A stretch of DNA of 64,000 nucleotides from Congeria kusceri (Eukaryota > Mollusca > Bivalvia > Myida > Dreissenidae): NCBI GenBank assembly GCA_027627225.1, contig JAPFQT010000041.1, positions 362,501 to 426,500 on the forward strand. Reading direction: 5' to 3'. The notes below the pieces were generated by a model that did not search any database, was not told where the DNA came from, and saw nothing but the letters and a program-made list of their open reading frames with translations. Each line of letters opens with the position of its first letter. Position 1 is the stretch's first letter. Of the stretch, positions 1 to 13,599 are shown piece by piece. Both the position numbers and the translations under genes were made by a program.

Positions 1-1416
1 ACGCACTATGGTTGAAGTTATACAAGTCCAATTTGGATGGTAAAATGTTACGTATTATACGCAGCATGTATCAATCTGTCAAATCATGTGTAAAGCATTG
101 TAATACCTATTCAGATTACTTTAATATAGCAGTAGGTTTAAGACAGGGGGAGATAATGTCACCGATACTATTTTCACTTTTCGTACATGATTTAGAAATG
201 TTTCTGCAAAATAGACATAGTGCTGGAATTAATCAACAAGATATATGTGTGATTTTATTGCTTTTTGCAGATGACATGGTTGTAATTGGTGAAACGCCTG
301 AAGATTTACAAATGTCTCTAAATTGTCTTTATGACTATTGTAATACATGGGGCTTACAAGTCAATATAGCAAAAACCAAATTTGTTGTTTTCCGTAAACA
401 AGGAGGTACAAAACGTAATGAGAAGTGGATGTATGGAAATGAATACCTAGACATGGTTAACGATTTTATATACCTAGGTGTAACACTGAATTATACTGGA
501 AATTTTATTCTTAATACTAATACTTTACGTGGTAAAGGTCTAAAGGCACTAAACACATTGCTATCAAATTTGAAAACATATGATTGTAGACCAAAGGTGG
601 ACTTACAGTTATTTGATGCTTTTACTTCGCCAATTATTACATACTCATGCGAAATATGGGGTTTCTCGTAAGACTAGCGAGTTAGAAAAATTACACCTAA
701 AATTCTGCAAGGCTATTCTTGGTGTCAGAAAATCAACTTCAAATGTTGCCGTATACGGCGAACTTGGTAGATACCCGTTACATGTTAGCAGATATGTACG
801 CATTATCAAATATTGGTTTAAACTTATTAAAAGTGACAATATAATACTGCGAACAATCATGGAAGATGGTCTGACTGATTTAAATAATAACAAGATAAAT
901 TGGTTTGGAAAGGTTAAGGACCTACTCTCTAGATATGGATTTAATTATGTATGGGCTAATAACTCACAAATCAATGAACGTAATTTTTTGTCTTTGTTTA
1001 AGCAACGAGTTATTGATGAATACTTACAAGAGTGGCAACGTGACGTAACTGATAATAGAGTTTTGATTGTGTATAAAGCAATAAAAACAACATTTTCATT
1101 TGAATCATATTTAGAAACAATCGTATCAAGAAATTTGAGAACAGCGATTACAAAACTACGTCTTTGTGCACATAATCTGAGAATACAAACTGGTAGATAC
1201 GATCAGGTAGATAGAAACATGCGACTTTGTCAGTTATGCCAAAATAATGAAGTGGAAGGTGAATTCCACTTCTTGTTGAAATGTACTACATTCGTTCAAA
1301 TACGAGAAAAATATATATAAATTATTATAGAATCAGGTCTAGTATGTTCAAACTCACGCAATTGCTAAATACACAGAATAAAAGTGAAATGTTTAGGTTA
1401 AGCAAGTGTCTCCGGT
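1..1416 (+). pseudogene. Non-LTR retrotransposon reverse transcriptase, C-terminal half, frameshifted
   Basis: This is the 3' part of a LINE pol gene, cut by the window start. The first frame is open from about base 3 to 671 and shows reverse transcriptase palm motifs: GLRQGEIMSPILFSLF, then the catalytic LLLFADDMVV, then LQVNIAKTKFVVF and a DFIYLGVTL block. The frame is lost near 650-670 (TAA at 669-671) and resumes one frame over as SRKTSELEKLHLKFCKAILG up to 1320. It ends in a cysteine/histidine knuckle (CQLCQNNEVEGEFHFLLKC). A second frameshift near 1318 restores homology as YRIRSSMFKLTQLLN to about 1416. No endonuclease domain is in view. At least two frameshifts make this copy inactive. 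The C-terminal Cys/His motif is usual in several LINE clades, and I cannot assign one. Confidence 0.85.
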
Positions 1417-3604
1417 TTAGCTACACCCCTTCGAGGCGGCTCGGGTTCGAATGAACAAACAAAGTCGTGGATCTAGTCTCTAATATGTATTGGTCAGATC
1501 CTGTGAATGAATAACGATGCTTATAATAATAATAATAATAATAATAATAATTAGCATGCAAACAAGTATACAAATGACAATTACAATGCATAATCAAAAT
1601 GGCGGTATGATGAGCGGGAAATTCTAACATCATACAATGATAAAATACAAAAGACAAATACATATTATAAAATAAAGCAATAGATCCGAGATATATATAA
1701 ACAATTGTATAAACGTTTATTAATAATATTTACCTGTAGGTTTATTATTAAACCCTACAAAAATGGTTTCAAATGTGCCGATCAATGTGGCGATCTGTTT
1801 GTGTCCGTTGTCTGTGTGTGTCTGACGTAGTGCGGGAAAGTAGCGAAAGTAGTGCGGTGAATAAATATTAGTACTCGTGCACAACAATGGGTTAACAACC
1901 ACTATTAGTTAACTAATATTTCAACTACTACATTGGAGTGCTATCTTACTTACACTAGAAGCAAACTAAGTTAATACTAAATGAATACTCAAATTTGACT
2001 AATGGAAAGGGTGTTTTACTATATATATATCTATATAGTAAAAGGACATCTTAGTTTACACCCTATGACACAAGTACATATCAGAGGCATTAAGTATTCG
2101 CCAAAATATTATGATGAACAATTAATAACAGATGGTTGCATATATGTGCATATTGATGTATATCTGTAAACATATTCTATACCACTACTGCTTAATTAAT
2201 TTGATATTCATGTGGCTATAGTTATATAATTGTTGTTTACTTCAATGGACATACCAAAACAGTTCCATTTTAAATAGATGTACTATTTTTATGAGTGAAA
2301 ATGCAAATTTCATTAATATTTAGATAAGTTCATCCAGTTTTAGAAATATTAAAATAAATTATCACTTACTATAATGTATAATGTATTATTGTTAAACACT
2401 AGAAACTGTAAAGTTTATGTGTAATAAAATTTCTGTTCTGTTCTGTTCTTTAAATGTCATAACCATAAGGACACACGTTGTTTTAAGAATAAAGGTTAGT
2501 ACATTTCAACAGTTTCAACATATTAATGTTAGCTCTGTTATGTCAAAAGCCTATGGCTAATTGACCTTGCACATCAGGATATTCCATGAACATTATTTCG
2601 TCATACGTTAGGTCCTTAAGTAGTACGAGCTTTTAAACTACATTGTAAGCCGATAATTCAAAGTAAATTAGAAAGACGGATTTATTAACATCTTATTTTC
2701 CATGTAAAATGATAATTTGCTTGTCTAGTTACTTAAAATGTCTTACTTTGGTTTACATCCAAACATTGAGGAATTAAAATGTAATTATATTGAATATTAT
2801 TATAAATTATTGGTGTTTAACTGGAATAACGATGCTATGAAGTTAATTTTTATTTAGACTGAAATGTAATGTGAATAAATTTGGGCTGAGTGTGAGGTTC
2901 GAGAGCCCGTCTTGGTCTTACTTGCTATGATAGCAAAGGCTATCACCAGACAAAATCCTAAACAGAATATATTTCTCATATTATTTATAGTTTCTTCATA
3001 ACAGTGTGCGCATATAATAATAAGTAGTGTAGACTCTATATATGATCATCATCGTGCAGCGGTGTTGCATTTGCGATGTCAACAGACTGTCAAGTACTAA
3101 TTGTTGTATTCCTATTTATTTGCGGTTTCATTATGACTGAGATATCCCCCACACCATCTATACCAGTCAAAATTATTATAGCTTTACATTTTGTATATAT
3201 CTTTGGTCCGAAACATCGAAAATTAAATTATTATTTGGCACCACAGTAAGGGCGGTTACTGCGCATGAGCTTCACATGTTACGATCATTGCTACTCATAG
3301 TTGTTTTCTGTTTTTCAGATCAAAACTGATTATAATGTTAGCACTTGACATACGGAAATAGTTCAATATTCTCCCATTGTTTATTTACTTATTTGCAAAA
3401 TATACAAAATTACCATTCAGTCTTACTGGAGTTTAGTTCCCTTTGTATTATGTATGGGTATGTTATGTTGAGTTTTTTAGCTTCTGTATTAACTTATGTA
3501 AATCCGATAACACTTCATTGGAGATCACTCGCTTAAGAAAAAAACATATAACGCATTCGCCTGTATAACTTACGTTTTGATTCAATATTCCGTAAGCTAT
3601 ATTT
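1417..3604. other. Non-coding stretch with short repeats and a possible LINE-type 3' tail
   Basis: No convincing gene. It holds an (AAT)n run at about 1524-1550 and a tRNA B-box-like GGTTCGAATG near 1443-1452, perhaps a SINE remnant. An AATAAA at 2423-2428 is followed at once by three TTCTG units (about 2431-2446), which resembles the microsatellite tail that ends CR1/L2-type LINEs. Whether that tail belongs to the reverse transcriptase fragment upstream is not shown. A second B-box-like GAGGTTCGAGAGCCC lies near 2895. Confidence 0.4.
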
Positions 3605-4073
3605 TATACGCATGAAACTATTTTTGTAGAAGACCACCACACGATGTTACATACCAAATACGAAACCTCTGCGCCTTGTGGTTTCCTGGGAGAAGATTTT
3701 TAAAGTCCGTTTTCTATTTAAGTCTAAACAAACCATGTGACCTCCGGAGCGTGGTAAGTTTTGACCCCAGGGCAATAATTCTAACAAATTTTGTAGAGGA
3801 CCACACGATGATGTCACATATCATATAGAAAAGCTCTGAGCCTTGCGGTTTCAGAGGAGAATATTTCTTTTAATATATGTTGAGCTTTGGTTAATACACA
3901 TGCAGCAGACCAGATCGAGTTCAACAATTTTGAAAGAGGGTTACACAAGGATCATTCCTGTGAAGTTTTGTAATATTCTACGGTTTAACAGGCGACGTTG
4001 TTTGATTTAAAATGTTGACGGACGACGGACAAAGGCAGTCATACAAGCTCTCTTTTTTCTCAGGTAAGCTAAC
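3605..4073 (-). mobile_element. Helentron-like tandem-repeat element, family A, minus copy
   Basis: Reverse complement of the family A monomers that fill 34864-36386 and 43566-46982: a 'first exon-like' head, a 'TTCACAGGAATGATCATT' block, then the 'CTCTGAAACC..CAGAG' block. Read on the minus strand it begins at 4073 with GTTAGCTTACCTGAG, matching the family A head GCTCACCTGAG with one change. About two degraded monomers follow. No 3' hairpin end is seen, so the copy is truncated. Confidence 0.6.
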
Positions 4074-4079
4074 AAAAAA

Positions 4080-5168
<1,089 letters not shown>

Positions 5169-6127
5169 AAAAGAATGATTATACAAGGTTGCAAGTGCGT
5201 GTGTTCATGGCTTTTTCTGCAGTGTACTGATTTTCATTATTTTATTTTATTTTCAAAACGACATTTAGAACAAGTGCGACTCAAAGTTACAAGATCTTGA
5301 CAAAGTGTTTTAGTGTACGTCTTGTACGCTTTCGTACGGCCATTCCAATCTTTCCGTGTGCTTGTCGTTCGGAGATTTTTTTAAACTTTCAAATAAAAGC
5401 CAAACAAAAGAAATGAATAGGCTGCATACTTTAGGAAATATTTAACAACGTATCTGCGTTACAATCTTCTACATCAGCGAAACCAGGATACAGTAACGAA
5501 AGCAAGACACTCGCCACATTCTTTATTAACTTGTCATTATTTGTAATGTTAAACAGTTCCGTATTCTAAATATTTGGAAGTTAGAGGAACCCAGTGCGAC
5601 AAAGTATTGCAGTCTGTTGTTGCCAGATTATACATTGGTTTTAATACCGTAATAACGACTCAAATAACGCATTTTCATGAATATTCTTGTATAAAATATA
5701 TTAAAGGCGATTCGCATATCAATTATGTCGTCATTAAGATATATTGACTGGGTAAAACTAGTTAAAACATCACTCCGATATAACACTTAGACGATTCCAC
5801 AGCAGTTAATATTTATAATCGCTTGCAATTTGATAAGACTACATTTGATAGCAAGCTGCAAATGTAAAGCCATGCGTGTTCAATAGTTTGTTTATTGTCC
5901 AAAATCAAAAAATGGGTTAAATTGAATTTATGTTTTAGAAATGTTCTTAATAACGAAATGATATGTGAATCCCTGATAGATGCATATTCACAAAATTATT
6001 AAGGCGAACATTATAAAGAAGAAAATATTAATGTGCTAATCCAGTTGAATATTTAAAAGGACATACAGACATCTTTTCTTGTTCGGTTAATATCAATAAG
6101 AATCTAATCAAATATATAGAGGATATT
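5169..6127. other. Non-coding stretch, nothing recognised
   Basis: AT-rich sequence without a credible open frame, splice-bounded exon or repeat that I recognise. Confidence 0.4.
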
Positions 6128-6275
6128 TGTTTGTTTTCGGTTATATCAAACGCGTGATATCGTCACCGGAGATGAAGACAATTAATATTTTCACAAGCGC
6201 TTGCGCGAGTGAAAATATGTATATTGTCTCCCTTTCCGGTGACGATATCACGCGTTATCACACCGAAAACAAACA
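6128..6275. repeat. 148-bp near-perfect palindrome (foldback element)
   Basis: The left arm starts TGTTTGTTTTCGGT and the right arm ends ACCGAAAACAAACA. Both carry CGCGTGATATCGTCACCGG in opposite orientation. The centre is the 10-bp palindrome CAAGCGCTTG at about 6194-6203. The arms differ at a few positions and by small gaps. A 64-residue open frame through it reflects the palindrome and is not taken as a gene. Confidence 0.85.
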
Positions 6276-8069
6276 CATTTACTTTTTATTTAAATGCTAT
6301 TTGAATATTCTTTACGTTTGATTTTTATTTAGAGGATTTTCAACAAGATATTTACAATATTACGTCAGCACTATTTTCTCGATAATGCGAAATAATCGGG
6401 ATTAGTAATAAAAATTGCAGCGCCATCTTGGATAACGATCAAATGTGCCGTGGATTAGATCTATTTAAGCAACTTAAATCGCAAATTTTTTTTGACTAAA
6501 GGCATTATCATGGCAGCGTGTTTACAGTACAATAGTCTACTATTCTACTCTGTATATTCATAGTTAACGCAGAATCCATGTTTCTATATTTATGTAAGTT
6601 TAAATACAATTGGATAGACGTAGTCGTTGAATAATGGTCACCTTCTAAATCAAGAAGTTAACACACACTGCTAGCTTTAAATATATTTATGATAATAGTA
6701 CATATTGAAAGTGAAAGTACGTTCATTTCTTCGAAATTCAGTTTTCTAAAAATAGCGAGTGCATAGGTATTATTATGTAAACAATAGTTAACACAATCAC
6801 GACATTTAAACGCACATGTGTTTTCGCAAGCAATTTAAGCTGATTAAACTCATAGATGTATGCGCGTTAAAATGTAAACAACAAAAGATGTACTGTAAGG
6901 AGTGTTATGAAATTGAATACTTATACGTATAAAGTGTTTTCCATATTAATTATTCGGACTTAACTACACAATTGGATTAAAAGCCGGTCAAGAATTTGAA
7001 AAAACAAGATGGCGGAGAATTAAACGCTGAACACTACTTACAAGAACACACATTGGATACTTAAATACTTAAGAGTGGTTACTGGATATAAAACCTTAAT
7101 ACACACAAAACAATATAATTATGTGCTTAAAGAACACAAGTTATTACTGAAGGGTACACTGAATTTTTGTTATATTTTAGAATTTGAGAACGGGCAATAC
7201 AACAATTATGTAAACAAAGGGAGACTACTGTTCATAGCAACAGTAAACAACAAGTGCGAGTGTAATATGCTGGGATGAATAAAGTGCAAAGGATAAAATA
7301 AATACTTTGAATGCTAAAATTAAATTTGGACCAAGATGACGAGCTTCAATGCCCTGTGGATGAAACTTGTACCCGCAAGAAATTGTCAGTTCTAGTCTCC
7401 TTGGCTCAATACGACTGAGAAAAATCCAAGAGAAAAGAATAGGAAATACACTTCAATATATCAGAGAGGTATTCTTAAAATTTGGTGTTATTAGCCTTCA
7501 CTACTTTTCTTTTTTGGTAATTATGTATGATAAATAGTGGCAACACCTACAATTAAATATTGTTCAAATCAAATAAAATTAAAAAGTTGTCCATCACTGT
7601 GAGTGATATAGGGATAAATCTCAATGATATTTTTCTATATTTCACTACTTAGCATTAAATAAAAATTATTAAAATATGTAACATGATCTTATTACATCAC
7701 AAATATTCAAAACATATTTTATTTTTAGTATCATTACTTCAGGGTGCAAACATTTTGTCGGCGTAGCACAAACGTATTACCATTCCAAGAAAAATACTGA
7801 TTAGCTTGATAAATAACTTCATGCAAATGTATTCGTTGTCTCCTTCGTCCAATTGTTCCTATGGGTTGGTTTATTAAGCGGTTTATAAACGAAGGCATAG
7901 GAAGTGATAATTGACGTTTTTAGTTAGAATAAACTTTAATAGGAACAATCTGCAATGCAATGCATTTCACAGTTGCTTGATAGTTGTATACATGTATATC
8001 ATTTGTACCACAGCAACCAGTGCCAAATATAATTTAAAAAACAGTTTGCTAATTGTTATGTGTATCGAT
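6276..8069. other. Non-coding stretch, nothing recognised
   Basis: AT-rich, with only short open frames that lack domain signatures or plausible codon use. It lies downstream of the claudin-like gene and may hold its 3' UTR. Confidence 0.35.
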
Positions 8070-9698
8070 CTAAGCCGCATCTGGCAGACGTCCGTGTACA
8101 ACAAACCGCCTGGCCTGGATCCAGCTGAACAGCCAGGCTACCACGCACAGAGCAAACCCGCCCCCGTAATTAATGCCTACGTGTTTTACAGCAAGCCTGT
8201 ACTCATAGGCGTAGATGAAAAAGCCGATTAGTAGGCAAAAACCTGAAATTAAAAACAAAATTTGTATATTTGTAATATACCATTAAATCAATATAGCATG
8301 ATGTAACTAACTCACCAATGTGAAAATGTTGTTGTTCCTAAATGTTTTAAATCGGAAGATCCAAAGACCTTTCAAAGGCGCATTTTGTATATATTATGTC
8401 ATCTATTCACGTTATGTACTGTGTGCTAACATTAATCGAACACAAATATTTACTCGGAATTAATTTGAATTGTTTATTTGGCGAGTTTGTATGTAATTTA
8501 AATGCTAGTTGCTACTAAATATTAATTTATATAATGAGGTCGCAATGTAAATAGATATGGTGTCCGACTTGCGATTGATTCTCAAATCACTATGAACTTG
8601 TTCTACCCAGTAACGGACTCGACTTTTTCCGTTTTCACAAATCTAGCACATAATCTTAACATTTTATGTATTAACATCTCGTCTTTTATGTTTCTAAGTT
8701 TACGTGTTCACACACCTGCTGCTATGGATAGTCCAACAGTGGCATGGAAGATTATCTGATTGTCCTTCATCATAAACACTCTCACAGCAGCTGTTACTGC
8801 GGCACCTAACATGGCAAAGAATCCCAGGAAGACAAAGGCACGCACGGCTTTCATGGAATCTAAAAAGTGATTTATAATTTGGCATTATATATGTAGATAA
8901 TAATTAATAATGATTTTAGATATGAGTTGGACTGTGACATACTTCGGCATACGATGACCAGATACTGCTTATGTAACTGAAACAAACTTTTGCGAGACAT
9001 GTTCCTGAAATTAATTACTATTTGATAATCATGGCAAATGGTCAACTACTACCCACTATTGCATAAGATAAGCTATTTTACTGTTCGTGAAATGGTTTAC
9101 TGATCGTGAACAAAATAAATATGTTGTCTTAGGTTGTTTACGTTTTTTAGGGGGTGGGGGGGTATTTTTTGCGATATTATATTTTATATTCGAACGATCC
9201 TTAACCTCAACTACAAATTCTTCAACTACAAGACTTAAGAATACAGAATATTCTTGGAACGGTTCTGTTCTAAAAAGGCTGTTAATGTGAATTATACCAT
9301 GTATTGACCATCACAGATTTTAGCATTGTTTATATAGAATGATTAATTATTGGCATAAGTAACCTTGGTACCCAGCATATTTGTGAACACACACGTATAC
9401 TTTCATGCGTTTAAGTGTATTCTTGATTCTAAAGCCTATGAATGGGATGGTGAATATGGGCCCTGGTTTAATATCTTCGTACCTTAACCTTTATTAAGAT
9501 GGTTTACTAATGATAAGTTATCGTACCTGGCACGTCGGGATGCGTCATACACTGTGTGAAGAAGCAGGATTTCCACGAGCCATATGAGTATTCCTGACCT
9601 GAAGATACCATTCATGTGTTGAGAGCCAGAGCAAGTATACAGAACAAGACGTTTATGCCAGCCAAAACCGCCTCCGCAAATCCAACTATCTTCTTCAT
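8070..9698 (-). CDS. PMP22/claudin-like four-transmembrane protein, three exons, in-frame TGA
   Basis: Coding exons on the minus strand are 9527-9698, 8716-8859 and 8070-8242, joined by GT-AG introns (donors GTACGA and GTGTGT; acceptors TTTTTAG and ATTTCAG). The phases agree at both joins, giving 163 codons including the stop, close to the ~160 residues usual for PMP22-type proteins. Residues 1-27 (start MKKIVGFAEAVLAGI) form TM1. The first loop has SYGSWKSCFFTQC, resembling the W..C..C signature of claudin/PMP22 loops. TM2 is KAVRAFVFLGFFAML, TM3 surrounds SIAAGFCLLIGFFIY, and TM4 is GGGFALCVVAWLFSW followed by a basic tail. Such proteins act at the plasma membrane in junctions, adhesion or as channel partners; the precise role here is unknown. 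Codon 29 (9612-9614) is TGA in the frame that otherwise runs on through the loop. The locus is therefore a pseudogene, a polymorphic null, a sequencing error, or has an unseen first exon. Confidence 0.7.
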
Positions 9699-9756
9699 TG
9701 CTATGAAGATATGGCGGTGTACTGGACCAGAGTCTTAAGTGAAAAAGTATGTTATT

Positions 9757-9825
9757 ATAATAAAAATAATGATAACAACAACAACACCAAATATTATTTT
9801 TTTTTTAATAATAATAATAATAATA

Positions 9826-9914
<89 letters not shown>

Positions 9915-9992
9915 CAGCAGTAGTAGTAGTAGTAATGGTAGTAGTAGTATACAATAATATCAGTAGTAGCAGTGGTAGCAGTAGTAGCAGTC

Positions 9993-10030
<38 letters not shown>

Positions 10031-10031
10031 C

Positions 10032-10101
<70 letters not shown>

Positions 10102-10142
10102 AAGTAGTAGTAGTAGCAGTAGTAGTAATAGTGCTATTAAGA

Positions 10143-10228
<86 letters not shown>

Positions 10229-10250
10229 AGTAGTAGTAGTAGTAGTAGTA
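9757..10250. repeat. Composite trinucleotide satellite (AAT / AGT / TGT)n
   Basis: About 490 bp of blocks: (AAT)n/(TAT)n to about 9858, imperfect (AGT)n with AGC and CGT interruptions to about 10188, a pure (TGT)n block at about 10189-10228, then (AGT)n again. It lies about 60 bp upstream of the claudin-like start codon. Low-complexity frames of poly-Ser, poly-Val, poly-Thr and poly-Leu on both strands are artefacts. Confidence 0.95.
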
Positions 10251-13200
10251 TAATCACTCGAAAACTGCTGTAATGGTTGCAAACTTTTACGATACGATAT
10301 ACAATAGTTTCGGTGTGCACTGATTTGGTAACATTTTTGTTAATCCTGCTTCGTGGGTTGTTGTTTTTTTTGTCGTACTACAATACAACCGGAAGAATTA
10401 TTTGTTGGTAGTCGGCGATATAGGCAACGTTCCTTTCCATGGGTATTCTTGTTTGTGTTCTCTTGATAGAGAACATACAAAAAATGATGATATTTGCCAA
10501 ACAATTATTATTATTTGACATCTAGATTATTGGTTTCAGTTAAATGTATGTTCCACTAAGACCAAGACCGACAGGGCTGTGTAGCAGCAAAACAGTGAAT
10601 ACAACCACAAAACTAGCATGTTGAGATTTTGGTTGTGAAATATTTAAAAAAGTTCGACAGAAATACCAGCCAAAGATACTCCTATTGTTTTGACAAAAAA
10701 ATGAACATACCGATTGTATCTTTATATTTTAGTCTCAATAGACCGGTAGCTTTGCTAATGTGCTATTTTAGGAAGAAGTCAAACCATTCAATACAAACAC
10801 ACTCAAAACTATCAGCGGATGTTAATAAGCGTTTCTCTCAAGGTGATGTATCTAGAGTTTAAATATGAAATCAATGCAATGTGTATTCATTCGGTCTTGT
10901 GTTTTGTTCAATGACGTGGTCCAATACGTGCCCAGTTGGTGCAATAAACACACGTTCAAAAATCCAAATGTACTTTTGAGCCTCCCTCACTAACCAACAA
11001 CAATGAGTTGGGCTATGTTTTTAAGGTTTTACGGGACCATTGGAATCCGGTCAACCCCCTACACTTCCCTGGCACAATAGCTCCTGCTCTGTTGTACGTA
11101 TCGAAAAAGTATCGAAAAAAATGCCCCCCCCCCCCCCTCCCCGACGTTGTTGGTGTAAAACCGGACATAATTTCTCATCAACATTTACAAACAATGTAAA
11201 CTATATGCAGTATTCACAAAAGACTTCGAGAAATGCGCAGTTTGATATGTCCGAATAAACTACTAATATAGATTGTTTGTGCCCTATTCAGAGCAAAAAC
11301 AATAAACAGTAATAGTATATATACGTTTGATTCACTTAATTATGTACGGAATGGTTGTATTACATGAAGGAATATATTCATGAAATTGCTACAGTAACTT
11401 TAACACTTTGTAGCTGGGGTGTTTGTTAAAACAGAAACGAAACGTAGTAAAATAAATTCCGATTATCATTGGATATTTCCAAGGGTGTTAAATTATCTCA
11501 AATAGTAATAAATATAGTTTACTATTGGAGAGTGTTTTACAAAGTCACATAATTATATTAAAATTTAAAAGTACCATTACTATACAACATTATGCTACAT
11601 TGTGTTACTTTCGATACAATCATGTGAACAAATATTCTTGAATGTGTATTTGTATATTGATCGCACACACATTTTTAAACAAACGTCTAGCAAATGCCGA
11701 CAAAACATGACCAAACTGTTTACAATGATCTTTTCTCCTAATGTGTACATCTTTTTCCCCATTATATATTCCCGTTAATTTTAAGGCCTCTTAACAGCTG
11801 GATCAAAGACAACGGTCCATTCAAATATCTAAGACCAGAAAAATAATTTTGTTTTATGCTTAGTCAATCTTTGCCCCTTTTTTTAAACAAGCTCCTACCG
11901 TCGCGTCTTTTATCGTAAGACATAATTACATTATTTAACAATAAAGGTAGAACCAACGGTTCTTTTATTTCACATGATTCATATAACATTTAGGTGGCAG
12001 ATACATGTAGTCATAACAAATATAGTATCGTCAGCTTACAAAGAAACAACGCTTAAATCACTTGAATAAACAAGAACAATGTAATCCCTTATTCTGGCAA
12101 CTAAATTTACGATGTCGTTCCATACAGAACAATTGCAGGGTCCATATCTATAAATAGTCCTACGCTACTTAAAATTAAATTAAGTTGTAAATTAGAATTA
12201 TTTTTTTCAAACACTATATTTTGGAATATTTGCATGATGAATACTAAATATTAATGCACTTAGAAATATGTTACATCTTTTGTGTCAACGTCTTCAAGAA
12301 ATGCATTATTATGTCAGAAAATCCCATCACTTCACTATATACATGATTAAATGACATCGGCGTTTAGAGGAATATCCAAAACATACATGTACAAATAAGC
12401 TCATTTACTAAACAATTACAGTATTGTTAATTAGTAAAGCAGTATGGCGAAAATATTTGACATAATACCGAAGAAAGTATATGTATACAGCTAGTATTCT
12501 AACAATGAATCTCTCGACAGCCTGTAAAATCCATATGACCATGACTATTTTGTTTTTATTTTTTATTTTTTTATTTGGATTTGTCGGCGTACCGGTCTTT
12601 AACAGTTTATCCGATATATAACGGTTAGTTAACCTACTTACATTTTTCCTGGGCAAGCTTAGCCGATCTAAGTGGTTTACAAGTACCAAGTGCACATACT
12701 TATGCCAGTAACTGACAACTGCTCTACTTGAATCACATGTAGGGCGAGAATGGCGTTAGAAATTATTTCCATGACCAATCCCGACACAATTTATGTGGCC
12801 GGTTATTTTATTTCAACTTGTATTAAAATGTTTCATTGCAATACATGGTTAATCTTTTTTTAACATTCAGTAATTAAGGATCTATTAATTTCACATATAT
12901 TTTCGTACATATGTTAAGTTTTTGAACAATAAACACCATTCGTGTTATAGACCTTAACTGTTTGAAACTTTAAGTTCCTTCCAAAACATTGTAATCGAAT
13001 GCACTCTCACTCAATGCTTTGACAAGTAGATCATGCATTATCATACGGTTCTTTGAAGAAAAAAAAACGTAATGGTAACAATCAATCGTATGTGTATGAC
13101 TGAAAACTGATACATTAACATGGTTGTTGTTGCTGTTGTTGTTGTTGTTGTTTTGGCAGATCCAATATTCATTTTAGTGGGAGTGTTACAATACAAATAG

Positions 13201-13580
13201 CATAAGTGTAGATATTAACTAACATATTTATACTACCTAAGCAAATAATTAAATGATAATCACGTAAAACTATGTTGGCCTGACCCAGATGTTAGCGTGC
13301 GGTTATACAGTAAACATTCAGAGTTTTATATACACAGCTAGTTACGCTTGAAAACATCGTCATTCTATGTTCACGTAAACAAGATTGATTTGTACATGTG
13401 ACTGTGGCGGGAATAGGTTAAAACGTTCTAAGTGATTTAAATATCAGGAAGTCCAACATAAAATTAAATTATTTTGTAAATAAGTCAACTATCTAGTCCC
13501 AAATTATATAATTCATACGATATGCAGCTTGACATAAGCTCCGTGTTTCGTTTGAATGATTTAAATGGTCATCTGCGCAT
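10251..13580. other. Non-coding stretch between claudin-like gene and its paralogue
   Basis: No supported gene. It contains a C-run near 11121-11140 and a (TTG)n run near 13118-13153. Short open frames here have no recognisable domains. Confidence 0.4.
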
Positions 13581-13599
13581 TTGGACGCTTGCACGAGTC

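Noticed and set aside
9612..9614. TGA as a selenocysteine codon
   Set aside because: No family precedent in claudin/PMP22 proteins and no SECIS-like structure recognised; a null mutation or error is simpler.
9739..10320. Poly-Ser, poly-Val, poly-Thr and poly-Leu frames on both strands
   Set aside because: Trinucleotide satellite read in different frames; no flanking coding signal.
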